From Cephalopachus bancanus (lineage: Eukaryota > Chordata > Mammalia > Primates > Tarsiidae): DNA of 64,000 nucleotides. The stretch is from assembly GCA_027257055.1 (NCBI GenBank), contig JAPVLO010000054.1:2790001-2854000 (forward strand), given 5' to 3'. The number at the start of each line of letters is the position of its first letter. The stretch's first letter is position 1. A program made the position numbers and the translations under genes. The notes under the pieces were generated by a model, which saw nothing but the letters and a program-made list of their open reading frames with translations, did no database searches and was not told where the DNA came from. This document shows positions 1-10,761 of this stretch, in pieces.

Positions 1-1189
1 TTAAATGAGAAAACGTGAGAACACGTGTAACTGAAATTTTTTAGATACTCATAAATAATTTGGTTTTTTTTTTATTCTTCTCTTTTCCCATTTCCCTATC
101 CCCCTAGATACTCCATAAATATTGACAACTAAGAGTAGATGGTCAGGCAGGATAATCAATGTAAACGTGTAATAGCTTCGGACTTTGTAGGGTATACAAT
201 GAGAATGGAGCTCTGTTGAACTTTGGATACCAATTACCCTGGGACTTTTCCAATCTTGTATTATTTATACTACATATTGTGGAATCTTAGTTATACATTG
301 TATTGATTTAGATGGTTTTGTAAATTGGTCTTTTCTTTCCAACTAGATTTTAGTTGCTGAACTAGGAACCTAGTGGTCTACTCGTGGGGTTCCTACAGGG
401 CCCAAGTACAAAGTGGCTCACAAGGTAAGCGTTTAAAAATCATTTTAGTTAATTGACTGACACTGACAGAAGAATTCTGTTCAAACAAAAGGCACTGTAC
501 TTGGCAAATGAGCTCTGTACCATTACAATGAGTTACCCCGAGGTCCAATAGAGTTATTAAAGCAACAGTGGAAACTAATTAATGGAAACTAATTAATTCT
601 GCAAAGATACCTGGAAGATGTTACTTCTGAGTGGAAAAAGACGTAAATGAAAGTAATTTGTCTACAAATGTCTGATTAAGTGTTATGAGTGATAGAGTTA
701 GAGATAGAATGTGCTCTGCAAAATTCCAGTCCTTGCTCAAAATATAATTTATGTCCCATCAAGAGATGTGCAAAGCCCTAACTCAACAAGACTGATTCTC
801 ATTTCAAACAAGAGAGTGAGAAAAAGTTTTTGTAAATGGTATATGATATGCTACACCATTAAATATTGTGAATCAATTCTACAAAACATGAAAGCTTCAC
901 TACAGATTTAGTTGGCCTTTGTTCCATTATAGTATATAAACAAACCTTAAGGGCACCTGAGGAATTATTCATTCTACACTCATTGAAATGATTTTCTGCC
1001 TCAGTTAGCACTTTTCAAGAATTATTTCAAAATCAACTTGACATTTGCTCATGAAATTTTAAACTGCTGATGGCCAAGGTAAACGGCATATTCTTTGCAG
1101 TATGTTCCACTTATGGGGAAAAAATTATTATATCTCATGCTGCTTCATCTGCATTTCTTTTTGCTCTTAGTTTTAAGTTTGTTTCATGT

Positions 1190-1345
1190 ACATATTTTTT
1201 TAAAAATTTTTAAATTTTATTATAGAGATGCGGCGTTCAAGTAATGGTTAACTATACAAGTAGGCTGCATGCAGGTGAAGTTTGGGCCTCTAACTGACCC
1301 TCACTTTCCCTTTATCTCGCCTTTTGTGTTGGAAGATTGCCAATA
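1190..1345 (-). mobile_element. L1 3' UTR fragment, antisense
   Basis: T-rich start followed by 'ggttaactatacaagtagg' and 'gcaggtgaagtttgggcctc', matching the antisense of an L1 3' UTR. The same text recurs at 21925-22115 and, more diverged, at 50116-50330. The fragment is strongly 5'-truncated with no ORF2 sequence. Confidence 0.6.
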
Positions 1346-1479
1346 ATACTATCAGTGTCTGATAAACTTTGCATTAATCATAACAATTAGCACAGTTACT
1401 TGAGAATACCACACACACACATACACACACACAAAACTCCACACATTTATGAAAAAGTATTAGCATATGATACTTATGA

Positions 1480-1798
1480 TACTTCACATGCTGAACACCT
1501 CATAAGTGCCAAGCACTGTCTGATTGCTATAGATATAGAATGAGCAATACTGACAATCTCATAAAACTTTTTTTCTTTTAATTTAAATTTTACTGGGCAG
1601 GTGATACTAGTTGAAATAGACAGTAAAAGAGTAATAAATGCACAAATAATTTTACTTCTGAATAAGTTCCATAAGAAAAGTGAAAGAAGATGATATGTCA
1701 AAAGAGTGATTTGTGCTGGCATAGGGTATATTTTACAAAGGGTGGTTAAGGAAGATCTCTTTAACGCCAAGATAATTAAACTTAAGAATGATGGGAAA
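1480..1798 (+). mobile_element. Old mammalian interspersed repeat, first part (family not named)
   Basis: The segment reads like a common old mammalian repeat that starts with a 'gccaagcactgt' phrase and later has 'aaagggtggttaaggaagatctct', a decayed form of the widespread 'ggtcagggaaggcctctctg' text. It continues at 2085 after a SINE insertion. I recognise the consensus wording but cannot assign a family name with confidence. It is non-coding and heavily diverged. Confidence 0.45.
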
Positions 1799-2084
1799 GG
1801 CTGGGCATAGTGGCTCACACTTATAACCTCAGCACTTTGGAAAGCAAAGGTGAGAGAATTGCTTGAGCCCAAGGGTTCAAAACCAGCTGGGCAACTTGGC
1901 AAGACCTCGCCTCTACAATAAATCAAAAAATTGCCAGACCTGGTGGTGTGCACTTGTGGTTCCAGCTACTTGGAGGGCTGAGTTGGAAGGCTCTCCTGAG
2001 CCCAGCAGGTGGAGTCTGCAGTGTCTGAGCATGCCTGCACTCCAGTCTGGCTAACACTGAGATTACAATTCAAAAAAAAAAAAA
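1799..2084 (+). mobile_element. Alu-type dimeric SINE, diverged copy
   Basis: The copy has a left monomer, the AATAAATCAAAAA linker, a right monomer with GAGCCCAGCAGGT and CACTCCAGTCTGG, and a 13-A tail. CpG sites are largely gone, so it is one of the older members of the lineage-specific type. It splits the old repeat at 1480-2540. Its antisense strand produces a spurious 159-codon ORF. Confidence 0.9.
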
Positions 2085-2540
2085 GATGAAAAGGAGGAAA
2101 CTAACCATGAGAACTTTCCACGAAAGGCCATTTCAGATGGCAGAAATACTTTGTGCAAAGGCCTTGAAGACAGGGTAAAAAACAAGTATAAGGAACAAGG
2201 GAGAGTAGCAGAAGAGAACACTAAAGGGTAGGGAGGGGCAGATAACAGAGACTCACAGGTCGGGGTGGAGATTTTAATCTAAAAAAGGTTTTAAGAAGAA
2301 ATTGAGAATTGATAGTACATGATTTGTGTCTCCTACAAAGATTTTGCCACCTACTCTGTGAAGGGAGGACTGAAGTAGTTCAGATAGGGAAGATGGTGGT
2401 CTAGACAGAATGTCCAAGTGTAAATGAAAAGTGAATGCACTGTGAATATGTTTTGGTAGAAAAGTAGACAGAACTTATTAATGGGCTTCATTGTTGAAGG
2501 TAGAGAGGGATGAAGGATGATTCTGTGCTTTTGAACTACA
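2085..2540 (+). mobile_element. Old mammalian interspersed repeat, second part
   Basis: This is the continuation of the repeat at 1480-1798. It contains decayed forms of 'gtgcaaaggccttgaagacaggg' and later text typical of the same consensus, such as 'ttgaaggtagagaggga'. The family name is uncertain and no coding capacity is visible. Confidence 0.45.
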
Positions 2541-3214
2541 TAGCAGGGCAGATGCTTCTTCCCTTTAGTGAGATTGCAAAGACTGAAGAAGGAAGAGATA
2601 GACAGGAAACTTCAAGTCTTGAGTAGTAAACAGCTTTTAAAAACATTATTACTATTTCACAGAGAATTTTACTCAGAAAATTCAAGAGATTTGCCTGAAT
2701 TCATATATTTGAGCTGGAATCTGAATGAATTTTGTCTGACTTGAAAGCCCGTGCTTTTTTCAATATTCAGGCTCTCTTTGCACTCAGTTTTGAAAGAATG
2801 CAGATTTGAACTTACAAATGTTCAGATTACAAAATGTTTTACTGCGATGTTTTCTTCTTTCTGTGTACTCCCATATGTAGAAATATGACTTTATCTATAA
2901 AAATATTTTACATATGACTATTAGATACACTACTATGTAAAGTAAAAGCAACTATATCTTCAGCTGAACATGAATCTTGCTGGCTAAACCATTGAAGCAG
3001 GTTGAAGTAGGTTCAAAATAGTTAAAAAGTAAAATAACATGTGATTGCCATTCATCTTTTAATTTGGTAGCTCACAATATTGTGCAACTAATCTCTTGAC
3101 TAAATGAGAAAATATTCAGATTTTCTATAAAGAAATGATAAAAGAACCATAGAATCCTCAGTAAATTACTCATGATGATTTCTCTCTAGTGACTTACTAA
3201 TATTTAATAGTAGC

Positions 3215-3525
3215 GGCTGGGCTTGGTGGCTCAGCCTGTAATCCCAGCACTTTGGGAGGCCGAGGCAAGTGGATTGCCTGAGCCCGTGGAATCAAGACCA
3301 GTCCCAGCAACTTGGCAACCTTGTCTCTACAGTAAATCAAAAATTAGCCGGGCACGGTAGTGCCTGTAGTTCTGGCTACTTGGAAGGCTGAGGCAGAAGA
3401 ATCTCAGGAACCCAGCAGGTTGTTGACGCTGGGGTGGCTGTGAGTGTGCCACGGCCATGAGTGTGCCACGACACTCCAGCCTGGGTGACAGAGTGAGACT
3501 CCAACTCAAAAAACAAAAAATAAAA
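3215..3525 (+). mobile_element. Alu-type dimeric SINE, lineage-specific type
   Basis: GGCTGGGCTTGGTGGCTCAG start with the one-base-shorter A box, TAAATCAAAAA linker, CACTCCAGCCTGG and CTCCAACTC end, and an A-rich tail. A short direct repeat (AGTAGC) borders both ends (3209-3214 and just after the tail), consistent with L1-mediated insertion. Confidence 0.93.
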
Positions 3526-4119
3526 GTAGCAACTCTCACCACAGAGATCAAAGACAAATTTTCTTTAGACCCCCAAGAAGGGATTGCATAATGCACTTTC
3601 TTAGAGAAAAGAATATTATAGAATAGTGGCTAGAATTTTTTCAGCCAACTCATTCTTTTTTCAGTTGCATTAAGAACTTATCTGACAGTTAACTACTTAG
3701 TCTTTAAATTTTAGAATATGGCTTCTACAAAAATATATGTTCTAAATTTTAAACAAACATGTTTCATGGACCATTTCAAAGGCAAGGCCAGCCTATTCTT
3801 TGGAAAAAATGTACTTATTCCTTTATTGAGTGTTAAGATGAACTAGGCAATACTAATGGGTAGGAGACTCTGCCCTTGGTGTCAATCAGGTGATGGTTTA
3901 ATCATTCACTTGATCTGATACATCTCTTTAACGGCAAAAATTAAAAAACTAATGACATGTATCCCTCTGTCTCCATTGAGCTAATCTGGAAAGAGCATAG
4001 TTCTACAACATGCCAAAACAATATAATTTTCTATGTTTGAGGGAAAATGGCTGGCCCCTGAAATCGATCTTTTCTTTCATTTTTTGAAAGACAAAAAATT
4101 ATTTAAATATATTAAACTA

Positions 4120-4412
4120 GCCGGGCTTGGTGGCTCAGCCTGTAATCCCGCGCCTTTGGGAGGCTGAGGTGAGCAGATTGCCTGAGCCCGCGGGTTCGAG
4201 ACCCGCCTGGGCAGCGAGACCTCATCTCTACAATAAATCAAAAAATCAGCCGGGCGTGGTAGCGCATGCCTGTAATTCCGGCTACTCGGAAGGCTAAGGC
4301 GGAAGGATCGCCGGAGCCCAGCAGGTCGAGGCTGCGATGGCCGGGAGTGGCCACTGCACTCCAGTCTGGGCGACAGAGTGAGACTCCAACTAAAAAAAAA
4401 AAAAAAAAAAAA
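4120..4412 (+). mobile_element. Alu-type dimeric SINE, young copy with target-site duplication
   Basis: Full-length dimer with many retained CpGs and a 21-A tail. ATTAAACTA occurs at 4111-4119 and again at 4413-4421 as a perfect target-site duplication. The left monomer carries the hairpin GCGGG-TTCGAGA-CCCGC at 4190-4206 and an AATAAA in the linker at 4232-4237. CpG retention and the intact tail suggest a recent insertion. Confidence 0.96.
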
Positions 4413-4499
4413 ATTAAACTAATGTAGGTAGTGTTAGATAAGAGCTTAATTCTTTTCCATAAAAATGATATTTTTAAGAAAGAGAAGTAGTATAAAAAC

Positions 4500-4583
4500 C
4501 TAATGATGCAAGGGTACCTGCATAATGAATATTTGCATACCTAACCTTGAATTGTACTGCACATCTTTAAAATAAAAAATTTA
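4500..4583 (+). mobile_element. L1 3' end fragment (very short)
   Basis: The text 'gcatacctaaccttgaattg' followed by 'catctttaaaataaaa' matches the L1 3' end seen again at 22926-22995. Only about 80 bases are present, so it is extremely 5'-truncated. The next element begins in its A-rich tail. Confidence 0.55.
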
Positions 4584-4650
4584 GGGCAACCCCTTTGGGT
4601 CCCCTCCCACTGTGGGAGCTTTCCTGTCCTCTCAATAAATCCTGCTTTCT
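4584..4650 (+). mobile_element. Short LTR-R-like polyadenylated retroposon, copy 1
   Basis: Starts GGGCAACCCC, contains the inverted pair CTCCCACTGTGGGAG, and ends AATAAATCCTGCTTTCT followed by an A-rich stretch. The arrangement (G-rich start, stem-loop, AATAAA about 15 nt before the A tract) is that of the R region of a class I retroviral LTR, without recognisable U3 or U5. Homologous units lie at 29977-30045 and 31433-31497. A low-complexity AATAAAAAAT borders both sides and may be a target-site duplication. Confidence 0.6.
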
Positions 4651-4739
4651 AAAAATTAATAAAAAATAACAATGTTTAAAGAATCCTTCAATACATAAAA
4701 AATATAAAGAATGTTTTAAAATTCAGAAACTCATAAATT

Positions 4740-5130
4740 AGAAGCACAGAGTGATACCATTTCAAATCCATCATGCTATCAACAATAAATGTCTTATAGT
4801 ACCATATGTTGCCAAAAATATGAGGTAATAGAAATCAGAATTCCCACATAAGAATAATAATTATAATATTTCTTGTAATATCAAAATTTGGGGTAATAGT
4901 TCCAAAGTTTTAACAATAAAAAATTAGATCAACAAATTGTGTTACACTTGCACAATAGAATATTATACAGAACTTGAAAAGACAAACTATATCTACATAT
5001 ACCAATATGGATATATCTTAAAAACATAACAGTGAATAGAAAAGACAAGTTGCTGAAAAAAATACATAGATTATGATACCTATTTAGAAATGTCACAGAC
5101 ACCCTATTTTGTGTATAGAGACATAAATAT
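4740..5130 (+). mobile_element. Old L1 (L1M/HAL1-like) ORF2 3' fragment
   Basis: Decayed text of the L1 ORF2 C-terminal region: 'gatcaacaaattgtgttac', 'caatagaatattatacag', then 'atggatatatcttaaaaac', the usual order in old mammalian L1s. Many stops and indels are present and no protein is encoded. Confidence 0.5.
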
Positions 5131-5190
5131 ATAGTAAAAATATCCAAATGGATGAGAAGGACTCCAACCAACTTGGGAAGCATTTCTCTC

Positions 5191-5631
5191 CTGAGGTACT
5201 TCCATGTTTCCTGAAATATCTTGTTTAAAATATTCAGTTGACAGGCAGGTTTTTCAGCTTGGGTTTATTAATGGAGGTGCCAAAACACCTGGACACTATT
5301 TCTGTGACTATTAGGCCACACTCAAATTGACTGATTCGATGTTTCTTCAATCATGTTCAATTTTAGGATATAATAACAGTCCAGAGGCTTATAAATTATA
5401 GTCTATTAAATCCCTCCATCAAGAGAGTTGTTGAAACAGTGACGTAGTGCTCTCCGTTCTTGTTCTTTCCTCTAGAGATTTCTCTCAAATTTTATGTCCG
5501 ATCTTACTAGATAAATCTAAGCATCCTTCAATTAGATTATTGGTAAATATCAATCATTATATTGCCTTTTATACTCTTTTAATCTGCAGACTTAATCCCA
5601 AGTGGCCCCAAGTGGCCAAGTTAATAACTTG
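5191..5631 (+). repeat. Long inverted repeat, arm A
   Basis: This roughly 440 bp arm is the reverse complement, with scattered mismatches and small gaps, of 7045-7500. Shared blocks include CTCTCCTGAGGTA near the outer end, TTTAGGATATAATAACAGTC in the middle, GAGTTGTTGAAACAGTGAC, and TTAATAACTTG at the inner end. I do not recognise it as a named family. It could be an old LTR or a long-terminal-inverted-repeat DNA element. Confidence 0.85.
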
Positions 5632-7044
5632 AATTTTTAAATGTCATCATTGACTTCAGAAACCATACTGGAGAATGAGAGAGAAAAAATGGAACATAAA
5701 AGGATTTCAAAGAAAAGATATATTGAAATGTAATTGCTAAATTCCAATTCCAAATGAAAGATATTTTGATTTAATATATCCACTCTGTCTACATTTTCTC
5801 CTGTAATTTTTGATAAAGCATCTATATGCCAAATTCAAGATATTCACATTAAAGTGATTTTGAGGATTGTTAAAAGTCTGATAATGCTAATGCTCATAAG
5901 AGAAATTTACTAGCATAGCTATGAACATTTTTACATTAAATATGTATATAGTGAAAATGAAATTATTACCTTAGAAACAGCAAAAATGGCCAATTTTTGA
6001 GATCATAGAAAAGGACTTCATGAAACCTAACCAAATATTATGTTGACTTTTTCTCTTCTACTTGTAACTCTGTACTCCGGATATGTTAGTTTGCTATAAA
6101 TAAGAATCAGTGATTAAGATATAGCATTTTGTTAAAAGATGGGTTCATTTTCCAGGTATTATATTAACATGTTATTCTTTCTGAAATTTTATTTTCCTTA
6201 CTCTAACAGTATTGCAAAACTCAGCGACAAAGAAAACATGTATGTCTATGTTTTATATTTAGAGATAAATAATAATTGTTTGCAAACACATTGAGGACAT
6301 CACAACTTTCTTTTGCTATGTGCATTAATTTCATGTGCATTTAACAAAACTATCCTTGGATTATTAAAACATTCATTACGAAAAAACAATCAGTAGAACT
6401 TATCCCACACATTTCTGGAAAAATAACTAAATGGCAACACAGGGGTAAAATTAAGACAAAGTTTCTCAACACAAAACTGGTTAAAATATGCTAAATGGTC
6501 TATGACTAGTCCCAATTTAATTAAGACATAATTTCAGAGATTTCCAAATAAAAAGTAGAAAAAAATCACTACAATTAACATAAACTTGTTTATGAAGCTA
6601 ACATGAATAACACTGTATCTTCTAACAGATGCTATCGAAGATTTTGGCATTAATAGGTCAGTTCAAGGCAATTATTAAAATACATTAAAGTACAAATAGA
6701 AAGTTCAATGCTGACAGTACAGTTTAATTAAGGAGCCTGTTTATTTGAAAGAATCAACCCTCTTTCAATTACGCTAATCTTTAAGTTCTTGGCCTTTTGA
6801 TAAGACAGACTTCAATGTCGCCCTATCACCACTGCCCAGCAAGAGGGATACAGCCCTGTCTAGACCGTTTATTTGTACTTCTGCACTTACTATGAAAACT
6901 CCAGTCTTGTTGGGCAAAATTTGGGGCCGTGAAAAGATGAGGGTTTACCTTTAAAAATAGAAAAGGAAAAGGAAAATGATTATCATTGTCTTTAGAAAAA
7001 AATATTGAGTGTGAAATAAAACCTGAAAACATTTAACCATCAAG
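5632..7044. other. Unannotated spacer between the inverted arms
   Basis: About 1.4 kb without recognisable repeats or genes. ORFs are short and unconvincing. The part around 6640-6790 has non-repetitive TTAAT and ATTA-rich text resembling conserved non-coding DNA, but conservation cannot be judged here. Confidence 0.4.
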
Positions 7045-7500
7045 TTATTAACCAGGCCCATTGGGGCTACTTGGCTTAAGTCTGTAGATTAAAAGAGTAG
7101 AAAAGGCAATTTTTGTAAGAACTGGTATTTGCCAATAATCGAATTGAAGGGTGCTTAGATTTACCTATAAGACCGAACATAAAATTTGAAAGAAATAGGT
7201 AGAGGAGAGAATAGGAATAAAGAGCACTATGTCACTGTTTCAACAACTCTCTAGAAGGAGGGATTTAATAGACTATAACTTATAAGCCTCCGGACTGTTA
7301 TTATATCCTAAAATTGAATATGATTGAAGAATCCTAAGAAACATCAAATCTGCCAATTTGAGTGTGGCCTAATAGTCTCAGAAACAACTTCCAGGTGACT
7401 TAGCACCTTCATTAATAAACCAAAGTTGAAAAATCTGCCTGTCAATTGAATATGTCAAATGAATGATATTCCAAGAAACATGGAAATACCTCAGGAGAGG
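7045..7500 (-). repeat. Long inverted repeat, arm B
   Basis: Reverse-complement partner of 5191-5631. The outer end reads CCTCAGGAGAG and the inner end CAAGTTATTAA. Similarity to arm A runs the full length with small indels, for example a 5-6 base gap near TTCTTAGGAT on the complementary strand. Divergence looks substantial, so this is not a recent palindrome. Confidence 0.85.
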
Positions 7501-8147
7501 AACTAAGTAAGTAACCAATGATGTCTTGTAGTTTAAAAAAATGTATACAACATATGAAATCAGAAAAACCGTAAGTAATCAAATCTAAAACATAGGTAAT
7601 CAAAATAAAACTTCATGATGCCAGCTGTTTTGGGTTTCAGATGTATTTGTTTATAGGGTGATGCAACTTGGCAAATACCGTATTTCATAAAGCCCAACAA
7701 ACTCATAAAATCAACTCATAATTGGTAAAAGCATTAGAAATAGTAAAATTCAAAACTATCATCTATATCGTCTATCATGATGAAATTTCAATAATGTATC
7801 GATTTCTTTTTACCAGTCAGTATTTCAATAGGAATACCACATTTAAGTTCCATAAACAGAAAAAGTAAATGCACATAATTACAGGAAAACTAAACAAAAT
7901 TAGTATATTTTAAGAACGGCAAAATAAAGTAATATGGCTGATTTTAAAGTTAGTATGTCTTCTCATTTGTGTTTTTACTAGAAACACTAGCAAGGTATTG
8001 CTTTTTATTGTAATATTACATGGGAAATATTTGTGTATTTTAAATACTTTAGTTCCGCAGATTGACTCATATGATGAAAGTGAACAATGACTAACACATT
8101 TGGAATTTATTGTTTTATGAAAAACACTGTACCAAAAATAGGGAACC

Positions 8148-8250
<103 letters not shown>

Positions 8251-8654
8251 CTCCAGGAAAGGCTTTTGGACAAAGTGACTTTTGCAGCAGTATGAAGTCA
8301 CATAGTCCTACCTATCTCAGAAATGTTAAGAAATTACCTTAAACTTTTTGGTAATAAACTTTATGGAATCCAAGTATGATAGTTCTATTTTTTAAAAGCA
8401 AAGCATTGATTTTAAAGTAAGCAACATATAAAAACCAAAAATATCACAAATTATGCTAGTATTATGACAGAGTTCAAGCTTATAAAAATATTCATTTAGA
8501 TTACAAGGCTAATTAAAAATACAAGTTTACTAGTTTCCCAGACACAAATGACAATAAGAATGAAAAGAATTCAATCCTCGAGCAATTACAACTGACCAAC
8601 TTTAGAAAATATTAATATAACCTAATTTTGAAAATAACATTTGAAATGAAATAC

Positions 8655-8990
8655 TGGCCTCTGACTTTACTGATGGGAGGATAATTTGCACAGCCTTTCT
8701 GTTTGATGAGAAAGGTTTGCCAGTCTATAAAGTGGATATATTTTTGCCCCAATAATCCAACTATTAGGATTTACCCTAAGGAGACAATCTCATCAGTTTA
8801 TAAAGGATCTGTAACTTTTGAGAAGCCAAGGTAGGAGGATAGGCTGAGCCTAGGAATTTGAGATCAGTCTGGGCATTATAGCGAGACCTCATCTCAATCA
8901 GTAGAACTTATCCCACACAATCAATAAAGGATCTGTAAAAGAATGTTCTAGGGACTTTATTGTTTTTCTCTACTTATAAAATATGATATA
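8655..8990 (+). mobile_element. Old L1M fragment (interrupted)
   Basis: Decayed L1 3' ORF2 text in the right order: 'tgatgggaggataatttgca', 'aataatccaactattaggat', 'ttaccctaaggagacaatct'. A 109-base Alu-derived insertion with a 15-bp target-site duplication lies inside it at 8815-8923. Confidence 0.5.
8815..8923 (+). mobile_element. Chimeric Alu left-monomer fragment with perfect target-site duplication
   Basis: The insertion is a 5'-truncated Alu left monomer ('gagaagccaaggtaggagg' through 'gcgagacctcatct') that lacks an A tail. It ends in a 25-base segment (8895-8919) identical to 6387-6411. ATAAAGGATCTGTAA flanks it at 8800-8814 and 8924-8938, a perfect 15-bp target-site duplication. The structure suggests template switching during target-primed reverse transcription or repair of that break. 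Confidence 0.85.
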
Positions 8991-9227
8991 ACACACTCAT
9001 TAATTGGACCCTGATGTTTCTGAGACATAGAATATAATATGATTTACGTATATAATCATTTTTATAGGAGGAGACCCATGACATTGTTTGGACAAAAGGT
9101 AATTTACATAACAACACACATAGAAAGGTCTCTTATAAACTTTTATCTCAGTATACATGTGCATGCATATAAATGTTCATATATACAGCTAAATGTTTGG
9201 AAGGATGACCGTGGGTTAAATTTGTAA

Positions 9228-9436
9228 AATATAGTGGTTGAATATCATAATTCTGTAATAATGGTGCCTAACTTCAGATTTCAACTTCACTACTTACAAA
9301 GTGTTTGACCATGGGCAAGTTATTTAACCTCTGGGAGCTACTATTTTCTTATCTGTGATATGGGAATAATAACACCTACCTCATGATGTAAATCTTAGCC
9401 AAGTTCCTGGTACATAGTAAGATCTAAGAAAATATT
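9228..9436 (-). mobile_element. MIR SINE
   Basis: Antisense MIR core: 'tttgaccatgggcaagttat', 'ttaacctctgggag', then 'ggtacatagtaagatctaag'. It is a tRNA-derived mammalian-wide SINE, ancient and non-coding. Confidence 0.85.
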
Positions 9437-9609
9437 AGTTGTTTTGATATGTTTATACTTTTCTTTATTGTATTATTTTCATAACAATGAACATATATTA
9501 TTTGTATCTAATCTACTTTTACATTTTTTACTCAAATGCAAATTTAGTGAAAAGTTACTGATTCATTTCATATTCAACCCTCCAAAATTTCAACATATCT
9601 CTTTAAAAT

Positions 9610-10395
9610 TATTCCTGTATCTGTTGGCTGCTCATATGTCTTCCTTTTGAGAACTGTCTATTCATATCTTTAGCCCATTTTGTAACGGGGCTGTTTGTGT
9701 TTATCTTTTCAGCATGTTTGAGTTCCTTGTAGATCCTTGATGTTAGGCCTTTGTCAGACATGGAGTTGGCAAATATTTTTTCCCAGTCTATGGGCTGTCT
9801 CCCTGCTTTCTTGATGATTTCTTTGGCTTTGCAGAAGCTTGTCAGTGTAATGAGGTCCCATTTATCTATCTTATCTCCTATGGCCTGGGCACTTCGGGTT
9901 TTGATTAGGAATTGGTTGCCAGTTCCAACTTCCATAAGAGTGTCTCCTGCATTTTCTAAGGTTCTTTACAGTTTGAGGTTTTACATTTCGGTCTGTGATT
10001 CATTTAGAGTTAATTTTTGTGTATGGGGATAGGTAGGGGTCCTGTTTCAATCTTCTGCATGTGGTCAGCCAATTTTCCCAGCACCATTTACTGAATAGGT
10101 TCTCCTCTAGCCAGTAGTGGGTGGTGAGTTTGTTGAGAAATTGAGGTTTTGCTTCTGGAATCTCAATTCTATTCCACTGGTCTTTATGTCTGTTCTCATA
10201 CCAATACCAGGCTGTTTTAATTATTGTAGTTTTATAATATAGTTTAAAGTTTGGGAGTGTGATAACTCCTGCTTTGTTTTTTTTTTTCTTTTTTCTGAGG
10301 ATTGTTTTGGTTATTCTTGGTCATTTATGTTTCCATATGAATTCCTGTATTGTTTTTTTCTAGATCTGAGAAGAATGTTGCTGGTAATTTGATGG
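9610..10395 (-). pseudogene. L1 ORF2 fragment, broken (C-terminal half region)
   Basis: On the minus strand this encodes recognisable L1 ORF2p text downstream of the reverse transcriptase domain. The clearest open piece runs 9935 to 9609 and includes [34 protein letters not shown] and [12 protein letters not shown], the conserved block before the cysteine-rich C terminus. Upstream (10380-9940) the same strand carries a decayed [19 protein letters not shown] block in other frames. The fragment lacks EN, RT catalytic residues and the 3' end, so it is dead. ORF2p normally performs target-primed reverse transcription. Confidence 0.9.
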
Positions 10396-10761
10396 GTATT
10401 GCAATGACCAAACACGTATAATAATAGTTCTCCAAATATCACAAACTCAGAAACTATGCCTTTTAATTTTTGCATGTTCTCCTTTCAATAGAATGAAAGT
10501 GTTTCAATTTATGTAACGCAACTGGTGGTTAGCTTAAAATTTTCAAATTGAATTGAACATCCATTTTTGACAAAATATTTTATCTAAATTTCTATTTAAA
10601 GAGTTAAATTCAATTTCTGCCTATATAAATTTCACAGAAAATTATATTGCTATAAACTGTAAGACCAAGAGTTTAGAAACTTGATTCTAGTAATTTTCTT
10701 CTAATAAAAAATAACTGCTATTTGACTAAAAATATAAAATTATTCCTATGACTAGTGTTAG

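Noticed and set aside
1474..1953. 159-codon minus-strand ORF
   Set aside because: It runs antisense through a SINE and an old repeat; the GEVLPSCPAGFEPLGSSNS-like text is the usual antisense-Alu peptide.
4188..4206. tRNA-like T arm and B box
   Set aside because: As a tRNA gene: it is part of an Alu-type SINE; no acceptor stem, D arm or anticodon arm surrounds it.
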